Of a stretch of DNA of 64,000 nt, positions 22,592 to 32,866 are shown in pieces. A model generated the notes under the pieces. The model was not told the origin of the DNA and ran no database searches. It worked only from the letters and a program-made list of their open reading frames with translations. Numbering within the stretch: position 1 is the stretch's first letter; every line of letters begins with the position of its first letter. The position numbers and the translations under genes are program-made. Origin of the DNA: Blastobasis lacticolella (lineage: Eukaryota > Arthropoda > Insecta > Lepidoptera > Blastobasidae); contig LR990048.1 of assembly GCA_905147135.1 (NCBI GenBank), positions 19,142,563 through 19,206,562 of the forward strand, written 5' to 3'.

Positions 22592-25382
22592 ATGGAAACA
22601 TCGGAAGTTAGTTTCAGTAAGTTTACAGACAAGTTAAAAAATTCAATTATACAAATTGCAAAAAATGGAAACTTCAAGAAATACAATATAACTGTCAAAA
22701 TGATTCCTACACTTGGTGGTAGTTTATCAGGAGAACTGTTTGCTGTCGACATTGTCGGGAGCACTGCTGATGGTGAAAAAGAAATCAATCTTTTCGTGAA
22801 GAAACTGGTACCAGAAGCAATTGAGAATACGAAGGATATGTTTAATCTACCTGAACTTTACGCTAGAGAAGCGTTTTTTTATGGTCAACTTTCTAAAGTG
22901 TTTACCGAATTACAAAACGAAGCTAATGTACCAGAAGAAGAACGATTCAAATTAATAAAAAGTTATGAAAATGCTTGCAGTGAGTCATTGATATTAGAGA
23001 ATATAGCGAAAAAGGGCTTCAAAACTGATTTCCGAATGGAAGTGATTTCTTTCAAATTCACGAAATTAGCCTTAGAACAACTTGCAAAGTTTCATGGTTT
23101 GTCGTTTGTAATGGAAAAACGGAAAACAACATATTACAAGGAAAATGTCAAAGCGCTATCTACTGTATTTAACATGGATGGATGGAAAAAGATCGTGAAA
23201 GGTATTATGATAAACAATGCACAAAATTTAAAGGATACAAATTTAAGAAAGAAAGTTGAAGATTTCATTCCGGTTGCTATAGAGCGCTACGCACAATACT
23301 TACAAGACAACGGCAGACATATACAAGTTCTTTGTCATGGAGGTTTTCGCATGAACAATACTATAAGAACAGAAATCGTAAGTTTATCTATTACGTATAC
23401 ATTATTTAATCGTAGCCCACAAAATCGTCACTAATAGGTATTTTATAAATTCAAAAAACAGATTTTTATTTATTTCTACTTCGATCCAACAAAGATATAA
23501 AAACGAATGAGAGAATATGGGATGTGCAAGTGGGATTTAGGAAGGGAATGGGTTGCATGGATCAAGTCTTCTCTTTAAGGTGCATAACTGAAAAGTTCCT
23601 GGCTAACCACCAGAGAGTGTATTGCGCCTTCGTAGATCTGGAGAAGGCTTACGATAGAGTGGAAAGGAGTATGTTATGGGATGTGCTGTCCAAATTCGGA
23701 TTGGAGTGCAGCCTTATACGTGCACATGTGTTAGGATCAATGGTAGTTGCTCAGACTGGTTTGGCATCTCTAAATGTGTCAGACAGGGATGTGTGGCTTC
23801 ACCATGGCTCTTTAATTTGTTTATGAATAGTTGTCTTGATGAACTGCGAGAGAGTGATTGTGGACTGCGAATGGGAATATCCAACATTAAATGCCTTTTG
23901 TACGCTGATGATCAAGTATTACTTGCATCGTCGGAAAGCGAACTGCAGAGGATGTTGGATATTGTAAATGAATCATTCGAAAAGAAAGGCATGAAAGTAA
24001 ATGTGGAGAAGACGAAAGTAATTGTGTTTGAAAGAAATGAGGGCATGACAGTCACTTCGATTGAAATAAAAGGTAAAAGTGTTGAGCAAGTGAAAGAGTT
24101 CGTGTATCTGGGAACCATGTTTACAAGTGATGGAAAGTATGAGAAGGATATTGAAAAAAAAGTATACAAGGGTAACGCAGTGAATGGAGCCGTTAATCGT
24201 GTGATGGGAAGTAAAAAATTGCCGTAAAAAGCACGTATTGCTTTGCATAACGCAGTTTTGCTTCCCACACTAAGTCTCAGACTGTCGGATCTCTCTCGGC
24301 AGATTCCGCAAGCGAGTTGCCCTTACCGTAAACGAGTCGTAGCAGTGCCCGGAACGCGTGAACGGGGCTGACATAATGTTGTCCGAAGCAGACCGCAGCG
24401 CACGGTCATGCTCATCTCTTAGGTAGCGAAAGTACATGATCAGTTGTGGCTCCAGAACCGTAAAAAACAAATTCTTATAAAAAAGAAATCACGATCAATC
24501 AATCGGTTTATGCGATTAGGCCGCTGATTGCTTTATCTTTTTTCCGTTGTTTTTATAATCTTTGTGTATGAGCAATGAACAATTTATATTTCATTGATTC
24601 ATTCTGTGGTCACGCTGGTCGCGAGGCTAGCGCCGCCAGCCGCCTTTCTCACCCGCCCGCCAGCATCAATCAATGATGCGGGCCGCTCACGAAAACTTTA
24701 CAATACTGGTGATTTCAAGTAGTAACCTATATAATAACACCAAGCCAAAACGAAAAAAAATTATTAAATTTATTAAAAATAATAGTGGATCTATTCTTAA
24801 ACACTCACATAATATTATTTGCTAGTAAGGATAGCAGTTTATTTGGGTTAAAACACACCTATTTACCCCTAAAACTATAAGAGAATCCGCTCCCTCTAAC
24901 CCCTTTCAAGGAAAAGGTGTTTTTTTCTAATTTGGTTCCATTTTCATGACAAAACGAAATAATGTATCTTAATATTATTTTAGGATGGAGTGGTAACTGA
25001 GGTGATACCAGTGGACTACCAAACAATCTTCTACGGCTGTCCAATCGACGATATCCTGTACTTCATCTACACTGGCAGCGATAAGAAACTCAGAGACAAT
25101 CATTTATCGGACTTCAAAGACATATACTACAACACTATGAAAAACTTCTTGCAATATTTTAACATAGAGTTAAATGAAGTATTTCCGAGAAAACTATTTG
25201 AGCAAACCTTCAAAGAGAGGCGAGAGTATGGATTGTGTGTCGCAATGATACTCATGGGTATTCTGTTATCTGAAAAAACAGAAATGCTAGATTTGAGTAA
25301 AGATAAAGTGGCTGAATGGCAAACTAATGTACATGAAAGCTTCCAAGAGAGATTTGGAGATATTATAAATGAATTTCTATGA
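22592..25382 (+). CDS. Ecdysteroid-kinase-like protein, copy 3, catalytic HGD changed to HGG
   Basis: Exons 22592-23377 and 24984-25382 (TGA stop) are fully open and give 394 residues, the same layout as copies 1, 5 and 6. ATG 22592 is chosen by alignment with copy 5. VDYQ and LFVKK are present, but the catalytic loop reads LCHGGFRMNN: residue 251, the general-base Asp of this kinase fold, is Gly (GAT in the others, GGT here). That should abolish or cripple phosphotransfer. The 1606-bp intron carries a LINE fragment yet keeps GTAAGT and TTTTAG. Exon 1 is mosaic: residues ~28-97 resemble copies 4 and 6, the flanking parts resemble copies 5 and 2. It could be a recent pseudogene, a pseudokinase, or (less likely) a sequencing error. 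Confidence 0.85.
23520..24285 (+). pseudogene. LINE reverse-transcriptase fragment in intron of EcKL copy 3
   Basis: Starts VGFRKGMGCMDQVF, passes FVDLEKAYDRVERSMLWDVL (motif A), then after a frameshift around 23770 continues with RQGCVASPWLFNLFMN (motif B) and the catalytic YADD at about 23900. It ends in the thumb/C-terminal region GNAVNGAVNRVMGSKK. Endonuclease and ends are absent. It sits in the same orientation as the gene but within the intron, and is absent from the introns of copies 1, 2 and 6. Confidence 0.85.
24290..24840. other. Intronic insert of unknown origin, copy 3
   Basis: Sequence between the LINE fragment and the conserved last ~145 bp of the intron (shared with copy 5 at 38262-38406). 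It includes a moderately GC-rich stretch at 24600-24690 with CCAGCATCAATCAATGATGC. Nothing recognised. Confidence 0.35.
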
Positions 25383-25805
25383 ATTAAAACTACAAAGCAC
25401 AACCATAATACAGTCTTGTTTTAATTTTCACAATCAATCATACAAATACCTAATTAAAAATTTAAGCAATAGGTAAATGCTCAATAAATTTCCGTTTCCT
25501 TATCAAACGCTAGTTAAAGAGTGCAGTATCAAAATTCATCACTATAGCGGCATACTGACACGACATCCTGACAGACATACGACATTATTTTTACTTATTT
25601 GTTCCGAGCTCAGGGGGCGACACGGGTAGGCCGGCTGGTGCGTGCTGGTGTGAGCGCCAGCAGGCTGGCTGGGGCCGGGCACGCGCCGCACATGATTCGC
25701 TTAGACGGTTGTCGGTTATGTGCGTGGCATGTATCGGTGCCCGGTGTTTCGCCGGGGTAAGCCCTCGTACGCGCTGATCGGTCTGCATGCGTCGCCCCCT
25801 ACCTG
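25383..25805 (+). repeat. 3' flank shared with copy 5, then a GC-rich insert
   Basis: 25383-25615 is near-identical to 38806-39050 after copy 5 (ATACAGTCTTGTTTTAATTT, ATCAATCATACAAATACC, GAGCTCAGGGGGCG), pointing to a recent duplication. At 25611-25800 copy 3 has an extra GC-rich segment bounded by AGGGGGCGAC and its inverted form GTCGCCCCCT, absent after copy 5. It may be a small inserted element. Confidence 0.5.
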
Positions 25806-25954
25806 GATGTGCTCGCTTAACTTTCTCTTTGTTTACCGTTAGATTTTTGACTTTTGAAAAGAGATTAATTAACGTAATCCTGATTCACTAATACTTTTTT
25901 CGACCTCCTTCGACTTTTTGCGACCGTCAACGGGGTCCGCATATTATGTGTACA

Positions 25955-26660
25955 GGTTACAAAATGGCAGTTAACAGATTCTAATGAAATCCACTTACGT
26001 CTGCGCCATACCTACCTAGGTATTTATGAAAGTTATTATTACTTACATGACATATTTCGTATCATATTTTATAGTATAGGGGTAGGGTCTAAAACGGTTA
26101 AGTTTCATCTCCACGTACCGCTGTGTTAATGACCCTTGCAGTAACCTGTTATGTGAGGACCGCGCGGTAAAACCAAGATGGCGCTGGTACTACCAGAGCT
26201 GCTCAACAAGCAGCACAAAAAGGTGCAATCAACGGACCTTCCTCCGAATCAAGGACTTGTGCCACCGATAACGTCTTAAGATGTCGAAACCGCTTTTCGC
26301 CGCATGAAAAAGCGCAAAGCTTTCGGACTCGATGGAGTCTTTATAATTATAAGGGCTACAAATCATTACAATTAAGTAAATTGTTTGATTAAAAATAAAG
26401 AGTGATCTGCTCATAACAAACACAAATTATGTTTTATGTATTAAAATAAACTGATGATCTTTTGCGCATTTTAATGTAGATAGGAAAAAGACTACGGAGC
26501 CTATTAAATACCTTTATATTGATATCCTACATTATGGGTTCGAAGAAAAAAAGGTTTTTAAACAACAATAAAATGCCCACAATCCCGATATTTCATTTTC
26601 TAAATCTAGTTATTACTCCCTTGACGTGACACTGACAAAATCGGTTTAACCGTTTAGTAG
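25955..26660 (+). repeat. EcKL-array spacer block before copy 4
   Basis: The 25955-26040 part matches the blocks after copies 2 and before 5. From 26340 (TTACAATTAAGTAAATTGTT) to 26660 (CGGTTTAACCGTTTAGTAGA) it matches 39110-39156 and 41050-41310 upstream of copy 6 at high identity. In copy 6 the block is split by a LINE insertion. Confidence 0.65.
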
Positions 26661-27000
26661 ATAGAGGGAACAAAGAATATATATATAGAATAATATAGCC
26701 ATGTATACAAAGGTATACATATATACATACAGGGCAAACAGATTCCTCTTTTTATCGGCTTCGACGCAGTCAGCGTAAACAGTCTTACTGCACTTACCAA
26801 TATCACAAGTGGGTAAAAACCTTCAAATATAACAATAGTAAAGATATCTGCCCTCAACATTTAAAAAACAACCTGTATGTCGTTGTAAGATGATAAACAA
26901 ATGCGTTATTTTATCACGACTAATTAATGTACAGAGTGTCTATTTAAACTTCAGTTCAGAGTGTCTATTGTAACAGTTCACGGTCTGTTTACGGCTTATA

Positions 27001-27034
27001 TTATAATTTATCATATAAACAGCTCTATATCAGT
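27001..27034 (+). promoter_or_regulatory. Core promoter of EcKL copy 4 (pseudogene)
   Basis: TTATAATTTA at 27001-27010 lies about 30 bp upstream of the TCAGT initiator at 27030-27034. The region from about 26860 to the ATG is nearly identical to 41450-41667 before copy 6, including AGTGTCTATTTAAACTTCAG. The promoter may still be usable although the gene is dead. Confidence 0.5.
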
Positions 27035-28242
27035 ATAGAAGAGACCGCATAACAAAATACAAGGAAATGGATATACCAGAAATTGCTCTTGATACCTTTA
27101 CTGTCCCTTTAAAGGAATCAATAGTAAAAATTGCAGAAAATTGAAACTTCAAGAAATACAATATAACTGTCAAAATGATTCCTACACTTGGTGGTAGTTA
27201 CTCAGGAGAACTGTTTGCTGTCGACATTGTCGGGAGCACTGCTGAGGGTGACAATGAAATCAATCTTTTCGTGAAGAAACTGGTACCAGACGCAATTGAG
27301 AATACGAAAGATATGTTTCATCTACCTGATCTTTACGCTAGAGAAGCATTTGTTTATACTCAACTTTCTAAAATGTTTACCGAACTACAGGACGAAGGTA
27401 ACGTACCAAACGAGGAAAGATTCAAATTAATAAAATGTTATGAAAATACTTGTAGTGAGTCATTATTATTAGAGAATATAGCGAAAAAGGGTTTCAAAAC
27501 TGGTTTCCGAATGGAAGTGAATTCGTTCGAATTCACGAAATTGGCCTTGGAACAACTTGCAAAGTTTCATGGATTGTCTTTTGTAATGGAATAACGGAGA
27601 CGGAATAACGGAGACCAGTGTTTTATCGAGAGCAGGTGAAAACTCTAAATACTGTTTTATCCTTGACGGGGTGGATGAATATCTAAAAGGCTTCATGATT
27701 AACAACGCAAACAATTTAAAAGATGCAAGTTTGAGAAAAAAAGTTAAAGACTTCATTCCGGTGGCAATGGAGCGATACAAACAACACTTTCACGACAACG
27801 GCAGACATACAGACTGTCCAAAACAAGACGTCAACCCGGAATCGGGTGAAAAGGCAAGTCATGCTGGTTGGCAGAAAAATATTTAAAAAAATCTAAGATA
27901 CATGATTTCAAAATAATAGGCATTTAAAAAAAACGCAATATTGCACACCCTGCGACAGACTTTTCAGTCCTGTTGCCACAAATCTTTACATTTTCCCATT
28001 TTTTTTGCTGTGTAACCCTGAATAATGCTTCTCTAAAATGTAATCACAAATCACAACACAATCACAAATTAGTACGTTTCGCTCCTTCGTTTACTGCGCT
28101 TGTTTTCGTATTCGTTTGTGTTGATTTCGTACTGCCTACTTTTGGCTTCGTTTATGGACTTGTGATTGCTTGTGATTTGGATTCGGACTGTTTATTTTCC
28201 CTTAACGACGACTTTTACTTTCTCTGGACTTTCGTGTGACTA

Positions 28243-28583
28243 GTGCTAAGATATCTGCGTATACCACTCGTGAATAATATGCACCTTATTTATGGAGAAT
28301 GCAGGTGTAATGCCAGTGCTGCCTCCAGACTTTACCGTGAAAGGTACTCAAACGCTGTTCGTTACCCCGACCATCGAGTGTTTACGAATGAGCATCGTTT
28401 ACTCTTCTCAGAGGGCCACTTCCCAAATCAAGAGCACGGTGCAGGAAGGCCTGCCAACCCATGGAAGACGAGGTGCTAGAAGCTGTCGAAGAAGACCCAA
28501 GCACTCCACTAGACTTTTTTTACTGGGGAGCAGTCAAAGAAAAAGTGTATTTGAACGTAAATTTGAACTACGGCAAAGAATAG
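28243..28583 (+). pseudogene. Internally deleted transposase, N-terminal HTH joined to C-terminal tail
   Basis: The + frame reads IYGECRCNASAASRLYRERY and YPDHRVFTNEHRLL, then GRPANP. This resembles the N-terminal helix-turn-helix region (DUF4817-like) of an insect IS630/mariner-related transposase family. A one-base shift near 28460 continues as MEDEVLEAVEEDPST, joined directly to PLDFFYWGAVKEKVY, which looks like the C-terminal part. The catalytic DDE/DDD core, normally a couple of hundred residues between these parts, is missing. The host element is thus non-autonomous. Family name is from memory of motif style; moderate certainty. Confidence 0.65.
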
Positions 28584-28791
28584 CTGAAGCAGCTGAATTC
28601 GTAAATATTCATATTCATATTCATTTATTTCAGTAAAATATTACACCGTCATTTATCATAATACAAAAATATGTATGATTATTAAATTATAAAAGCAAAT
28701 AATATAAATGATGTCACAGAATACAAAATGTCAAAATGAAAACAATATTACTGTACAATAATGTCAAATTTAAGTTAATATTATAAATAAA

Positions 28792-29499
28792 CTAGTGGAC
28801 CCGGCGCGACTTCGTTCGCGTAGCGTTCTAACCCTACACCTACCCTACACCTACCCTACACCTACCCTACACCTACCCTACACCTACCCTACACCTACCC
28901 TACACCTACCCTACACCTACCCTACACCTACCCTACACCTACCCCTACCCTACACCTACCCTACACCTACCCTACACCTACCCTACACCTACCCTACCCC
29001 TACCCTACACCTACCCTACACCTACCCTACACCTACCCTACACCTACCCTACACCTACCCTACACCTACCCTACACCTACCCTACACCTACCGTACACTT
29101 ACCCTACACCTACCCTACACCTACCTCTACCCTACACCTACCCTACACCTACCCTACACCTACCCTACACCTACCCTACCCCTACCCTACACCTACCCTA
29201 CACCTACCCTACACCTACCCTACACCTACCCTACACCTACCCTACCCCTACCCTACACCTACCCTACACCTACCCTACACCTACCCTACACCTACCCTAC
29301 ACCTACCCTACACCTACGTCTAAAAAATAATAAAAAAATTTAGGGGTGGACTACCCCTAACATTTAGGGGGATGAAAAATAGATGTTGGCCGATTCTCAT
29401 AGATACCGGATAAGCACAAAAAATTTCATCAAAATCGGTCAAGCCGTTTCGGAGGAGTATGGCAACGAAAACTGTGACACGAGAATTTTATATATTAGA
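28792..29499 (-). mobile_element. Helitron-like element carrying an 11-bp minisatellite
   Basis: In minus orientation it begins TCTAATATATAAAATTCTCG, contains CGGCTTGACCGATTTTGATG, and ends CGCGCCGGGTCCACTAG followed by T, as a Helitron 3' end should be. The same 3' end occurs at 45853 (+). The base before the 5' TC is not the expected A, so that boundary is approximate. It sits in the 3' UTR of the LINE. Confidence 0.6.
28832..29318. repeat. 11-bp tandem array, CCTACCCTACA, ~44 units
   Basis: Almost uninterrupted ACACCTACCCT units with occasional CTACCCCTACC variants. The 182-codon [11 protein letters not shown] frame is the array itself, not a protein gene. A ~13-unit version lies at 45676-45813 inside the sister Helitron. 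Confidence 0.95.
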
Positions 29500-31914
29500 A
29501 GAAGAAGATAATAAAATGTCAAACAAATGTACCTATATATTGGGTAGGTATGCCCACTATTACTTTAATATTAAGAAAACTAACATAATACAATATGTAT
29601 GTCAATACTTAAAGTACAAATGAAAAATAAAAAGAATGTCAATTGAGTAGGTATATAATAAAAGTCATGTATCTAACATAGAATATAATAATAACAACGG
29701 AGAGGATATAAGGTTTCACTCGTCAAGATACTCATTCACCGTGTAGTATGCTTTTTTTATCAATATTGACTTTAACTTCCTGCAAAAGCTAAAGTCAGAC
29801 TTACACTCGCGTATGTCTAGATCTAGCTTGTTGTAGATGCGAGGACCCATGACTTTTGGCGACCTAGTGGTTTTTTCTAATCGATGAGACGGTATTAGTA
29901 GGTCATACTTCCTTCTAGAGGAGCAACGAAGACCAAGAGTTGCGTTGCTAGGAAACTCCTTCATATTACGTCTCACATATTTTGCCATCTCATAAATATA
30001 GACAGAAGGCAGTGTTAGGATGTTCAAATCTATAAACAATTGCCTCGCGGGTGTATCTAGCGGCACACGTGATAGAACACGCACTACTTTCTTCTAAACT
30101 ACAAACGGCCTATTCCTGTCTGCTGCCAGCCCCCACAGATCAATGCCATAAGTTAGATGGGAGTGAAAATATGCGTAGTAGGCAATTATTAAATTCTTGT
30201 GCGAAAGCGTATGTGACAGACGGACAATGGCAAAAAACGCAGAGTTTAATTTTGAGCATAGTTTATCTGTATGGTCGTGCCACTGAAGGTAGCGATCGAA
30301 CTCGACACCAACAAAGCGAGCTGAGTCAACGTTTGGAATTTGGACATCCTCCACCTGCACAGACACGGTGGGGCCGGGACCTCGCTTCAACGAAAACTCC
30401 ATGAGGTTGGTTTTGGAAATATTTAACTGCATTCCATTTGCACGCGACCACGCCGCGACTGAATGGGTTACCGATTGAACAGTGAGGCTCAGTTCCTTGT
30501 CATCATCAGCGTGCACTATTGCGCAGATGTCATCGGCATATAATAGAAACTCGACAAACGATGATTGAAAAGGTAGGTCATTCATCATTAACAGAAATAT
30601 ACTGTTGCCGACATTTGAGCCCTGAGGGACTGATCTGTCACCGATCATGTCAGGTTCGGACCTGCTACTGCCTACATCGGTCACCTGTGTCCGGTCCGAT
30701 AGGAAAGTTTTAATGAGTTCGAGAGGTACACCGCGAATGCCATAGTGGTTAAGTTTCGAGACGATGAGTTGATGGTCGACTAGATCGAAGGCGCGGGATA
30801 AATCAAAGAATACGGCAGCGACGCGCTTCTTCGCCTCCAAATGGTGCAGCATTCACTCAGCACTCGAAAGGAAATCTGCGAGTCGTGAACAAATACCTAC
30901 TTCGAAAAATTTTGATAGTGCCGGGACTAAAGATATGGGTCGATAGCTTTTTATTTCGGTCCTACTATCCTTCCCCTTATAGACAGGGATTACCTTTACT
31001 ACTTTCAGGTAGTCCAGGTAGTTGCCATTACATACAGCCTTATTAAATTCCTCACAGAGAACAGCCAGAAAATCCCGAGGCAACCTCTGGAGAATGTACG
31101 TGGGAACATCGTAGATATCTTTTGTCCGTTTTGGTTTTATTTTCTTAATGATTTTAACTATTTCATCCACCGTGAAAGGCTTAAAATACATATTACGTTG
31201 TACAGATGGTACATTGTCGCGCAACATTCGCATAGCAACAGCGACGTTGGGCCGTAGCGGCGTGTCTCGGACTACTGAAACGTAATACGAGTTAAGGGCA
31301 CTCGCTAAGCGCTGTCGCCCCGGCTCGCCCCTGCCCCCTACAGCATGTTGCAATACGTCCATTCCATTCGTGTGTGCACTTTTGTTTGTTTCGGACTTTA
31401 TTAGATTCCATAAAGCCTGCCCCGAAGTGTCACTAACCGCCACACACTCATTCAGAAATTTCTTTCTGGTCGCCGCGAGTAGGCTTATGTGTCTACTTTT
31501 ACAACTCAAGTAGAATTGTTTTAATTCCTTATTCAAAGGAAAATGTTGTGCGTACATTGATACAAGTTGTAAAAATTGACTGGAAGATTTTGTGTCATTA
31601 TTGCACCATACTTGGTATCTAGTGCGGTGTTGAACCTTCTTAAGCCTACAGAAATTGTCAAATAGTTTGGTAAATGTTTCTAATATATTGTTGGTGCTTG
31701 ACCAGTCATAGTGTTTAATTGTCATTATAAATTTATTAATATTGTTATTAGACGTCAATCTTTTAATTACATGCTTAGTGCCTGTGATTGTGAATAACAG
31801 ACGATTCGCTCGAAAGATAGCTCGATCTCTTTTAAAGAGATGTCGGGCTTGTATTGCTGCCGAAGGAAGGCATTTCGAACATTTGCTGTAGTAAAAATAG
31901 TTGTAGTGGTTCAT

Positions 31915-32385
31915 TAATTAATTTTTAAAATTATTGTAAATTCAATAAATAAACCTAAAAAAAAATTTGTTTCAATTAAAATTAAAACTTTTACAAAAAA
32001 AATGGTACCTATTCCAATGCATACACTAAGAGAACTAAACTAAATTTAGTGAACAATATGTTTAAGATAGACAAGCACACGTACGATTGAGTTAAATTTA
32101 ATCAGTGTGTGCATTGGAATCGGCTCCCATGTAAAAAGCAATAAGTTTTGCCATTTTGATCAAGTAACAAAAATTTGTTAAAAACTGGGTTTTAAATGAA
32201 AAATATTTTTTTGTCAACGATAGCAGCTACAATTTACCAAGTATCATACCATCCTGGAATCCTTAATAAATGCGCCAACTTTTGACATAACTTGCCAAAC
32301 TCGCGTAGTACTTTTTTTTCAATACAGTCAGAAGAGATAAGTCCTATTTTTATGCAAGCTTAAGCAGTTGGTTTCAAAATTTTGA
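31915..32385. other. Interior of the TA transposon
   Basis: AT-rich; includes GAATCGGCTCCCATG and related short stretches, one of which (CCAATGCATACACTAA) recurs near-inverted (TGTGTGCATTGGAATCG) about 90 bp on. No gene recognised. Confidence 0.35.
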
Positions 32386-32866
32386 TTACAGTTTAGAGAA
32401 GCATTATTCAGGGTTACACAGCAAAAAAAAATGGGAAAAAGTAAAGATTTGTGGCAACAGGACTGAAAAGTCTGTCGCAGGGTGTGCAATATTGCGTTTT
32501 TTTTTAAATGCCTATAATTTTGAAATCATGCAACTTAGATTTTTTTGAATATTTTTCTGCCAACCAGCATGACTTGCCTTTTCACCCGATTCCGGGTTGA
32601 CGTCGAGTTTTGGGACACCCTGTATACAAGTTCTTTGCCATGGAGATTTTCGAATGAACAACACCATAAAGAGAGAAATCGTAAGTTTACCACTAGATCT
32701 GCATAATTCGAACCCGTTATTTTTATTTTAAATCATCTATTCCAAAATTATAAAGAGAAAAGGTTTGTTTGTTTGTTATGGATAAACTAAAAAACTATTT
32801 AACCTATTTTTTCAATTAGAACCAGTCCGCTACTTTGTAACAGACAGCATAATAAATCGAAATTTC

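Larger units (their letters stand above)
28592..31914 (-). mobile_element. 5'-truncated CR1/jockey-type LINE, ORF2 broken
   Basis: On the minus strand ORF2 runs from 31914 to 29716: a linker region, KTKDIYDVP-like RT entry, VVKVIPVYKGKD and SYRPISLVPALSK, then an in-frame stop at 30853-30855, FFDLSRAFDLVDHQL (motif A), SVPQGSNVGNSIF (motif B), LLYADDICAI (motif C), and a frameshift near 30090 before the C-terminal ILTLPSVYIYE region. The QxGF segment before motif A is missing. The 3' UTR continues to about 28592, ends in ATATGA-like repeats, and is split by a Helitron at 28792-29499. The 5' half (ORF1, endonuclease) is absent. Confidence 0.85.
27810..32622. mobile_element. TA-inserting transposon with ~235-bp inverted termini, carrying nested elements
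   Basis: Left arm 27810-28043 and right arm 32386-32622 are inverted repeats at high identity (shared AACCCGGAATCGGGTGAAAA, AATATTGCACACCCTGCG and GTTGCCACAAATCTTTAC). Ends are CAG...GTCC and GGACACCCTG with TA on both sides (27808-27809, 32623-32624). Comparison with intact copy 6 confirms a simple insertion with TA duplication, as in the Tc1/mariner-IS630 superfamily. It holds a deleted transposase (28243-28583), a LINE and a Helitron, which explain most of its 4.8 kb. Confidence 0.88.
27067..32680 (+). pseudogene. Ecdysteroid-kinase-like pseudogene, copy 4 (nonsense, duplication, transposon-split)
   Basis: Closest to copy 6. Exon 1 starts at ATG 27067 and is broken four ways: TGA at codon 26 (27142-27144), where copy 6 has GGA; TAA at codon 176 (27592-27594); a 14-bp tandem duplication at 27588-27615 that shifts the frame; and a 4813-bp transposon inserted at 27810 inside the codons just before VLCHGDFRMNN. 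The last 56 bases of exon 1 reappear after the transposon at 32625-32680, followed by GTAAGT and the first ~185 bp of the intron as in copy 6. A LINE then interrupts the intron at about 32867. No exon 2 is found downstream, so the 3' end is deleted. Certainly non-functional. Confidence 0.93.

Noticed and set aside
28832..29318. Telomere-like array
   Set aside because: The unit is CCTACCCTACA, not the insect TTAGG/CCTAA repeat, and a second copy rides in another Helitron.
28795..29343. 182-residue [17 protein letters not shown] open frame
   Set aside because: It is the 11-bp minisatellite read in frame; no stop arises because the unit has none, and it lies inside a non-coding Helitron.
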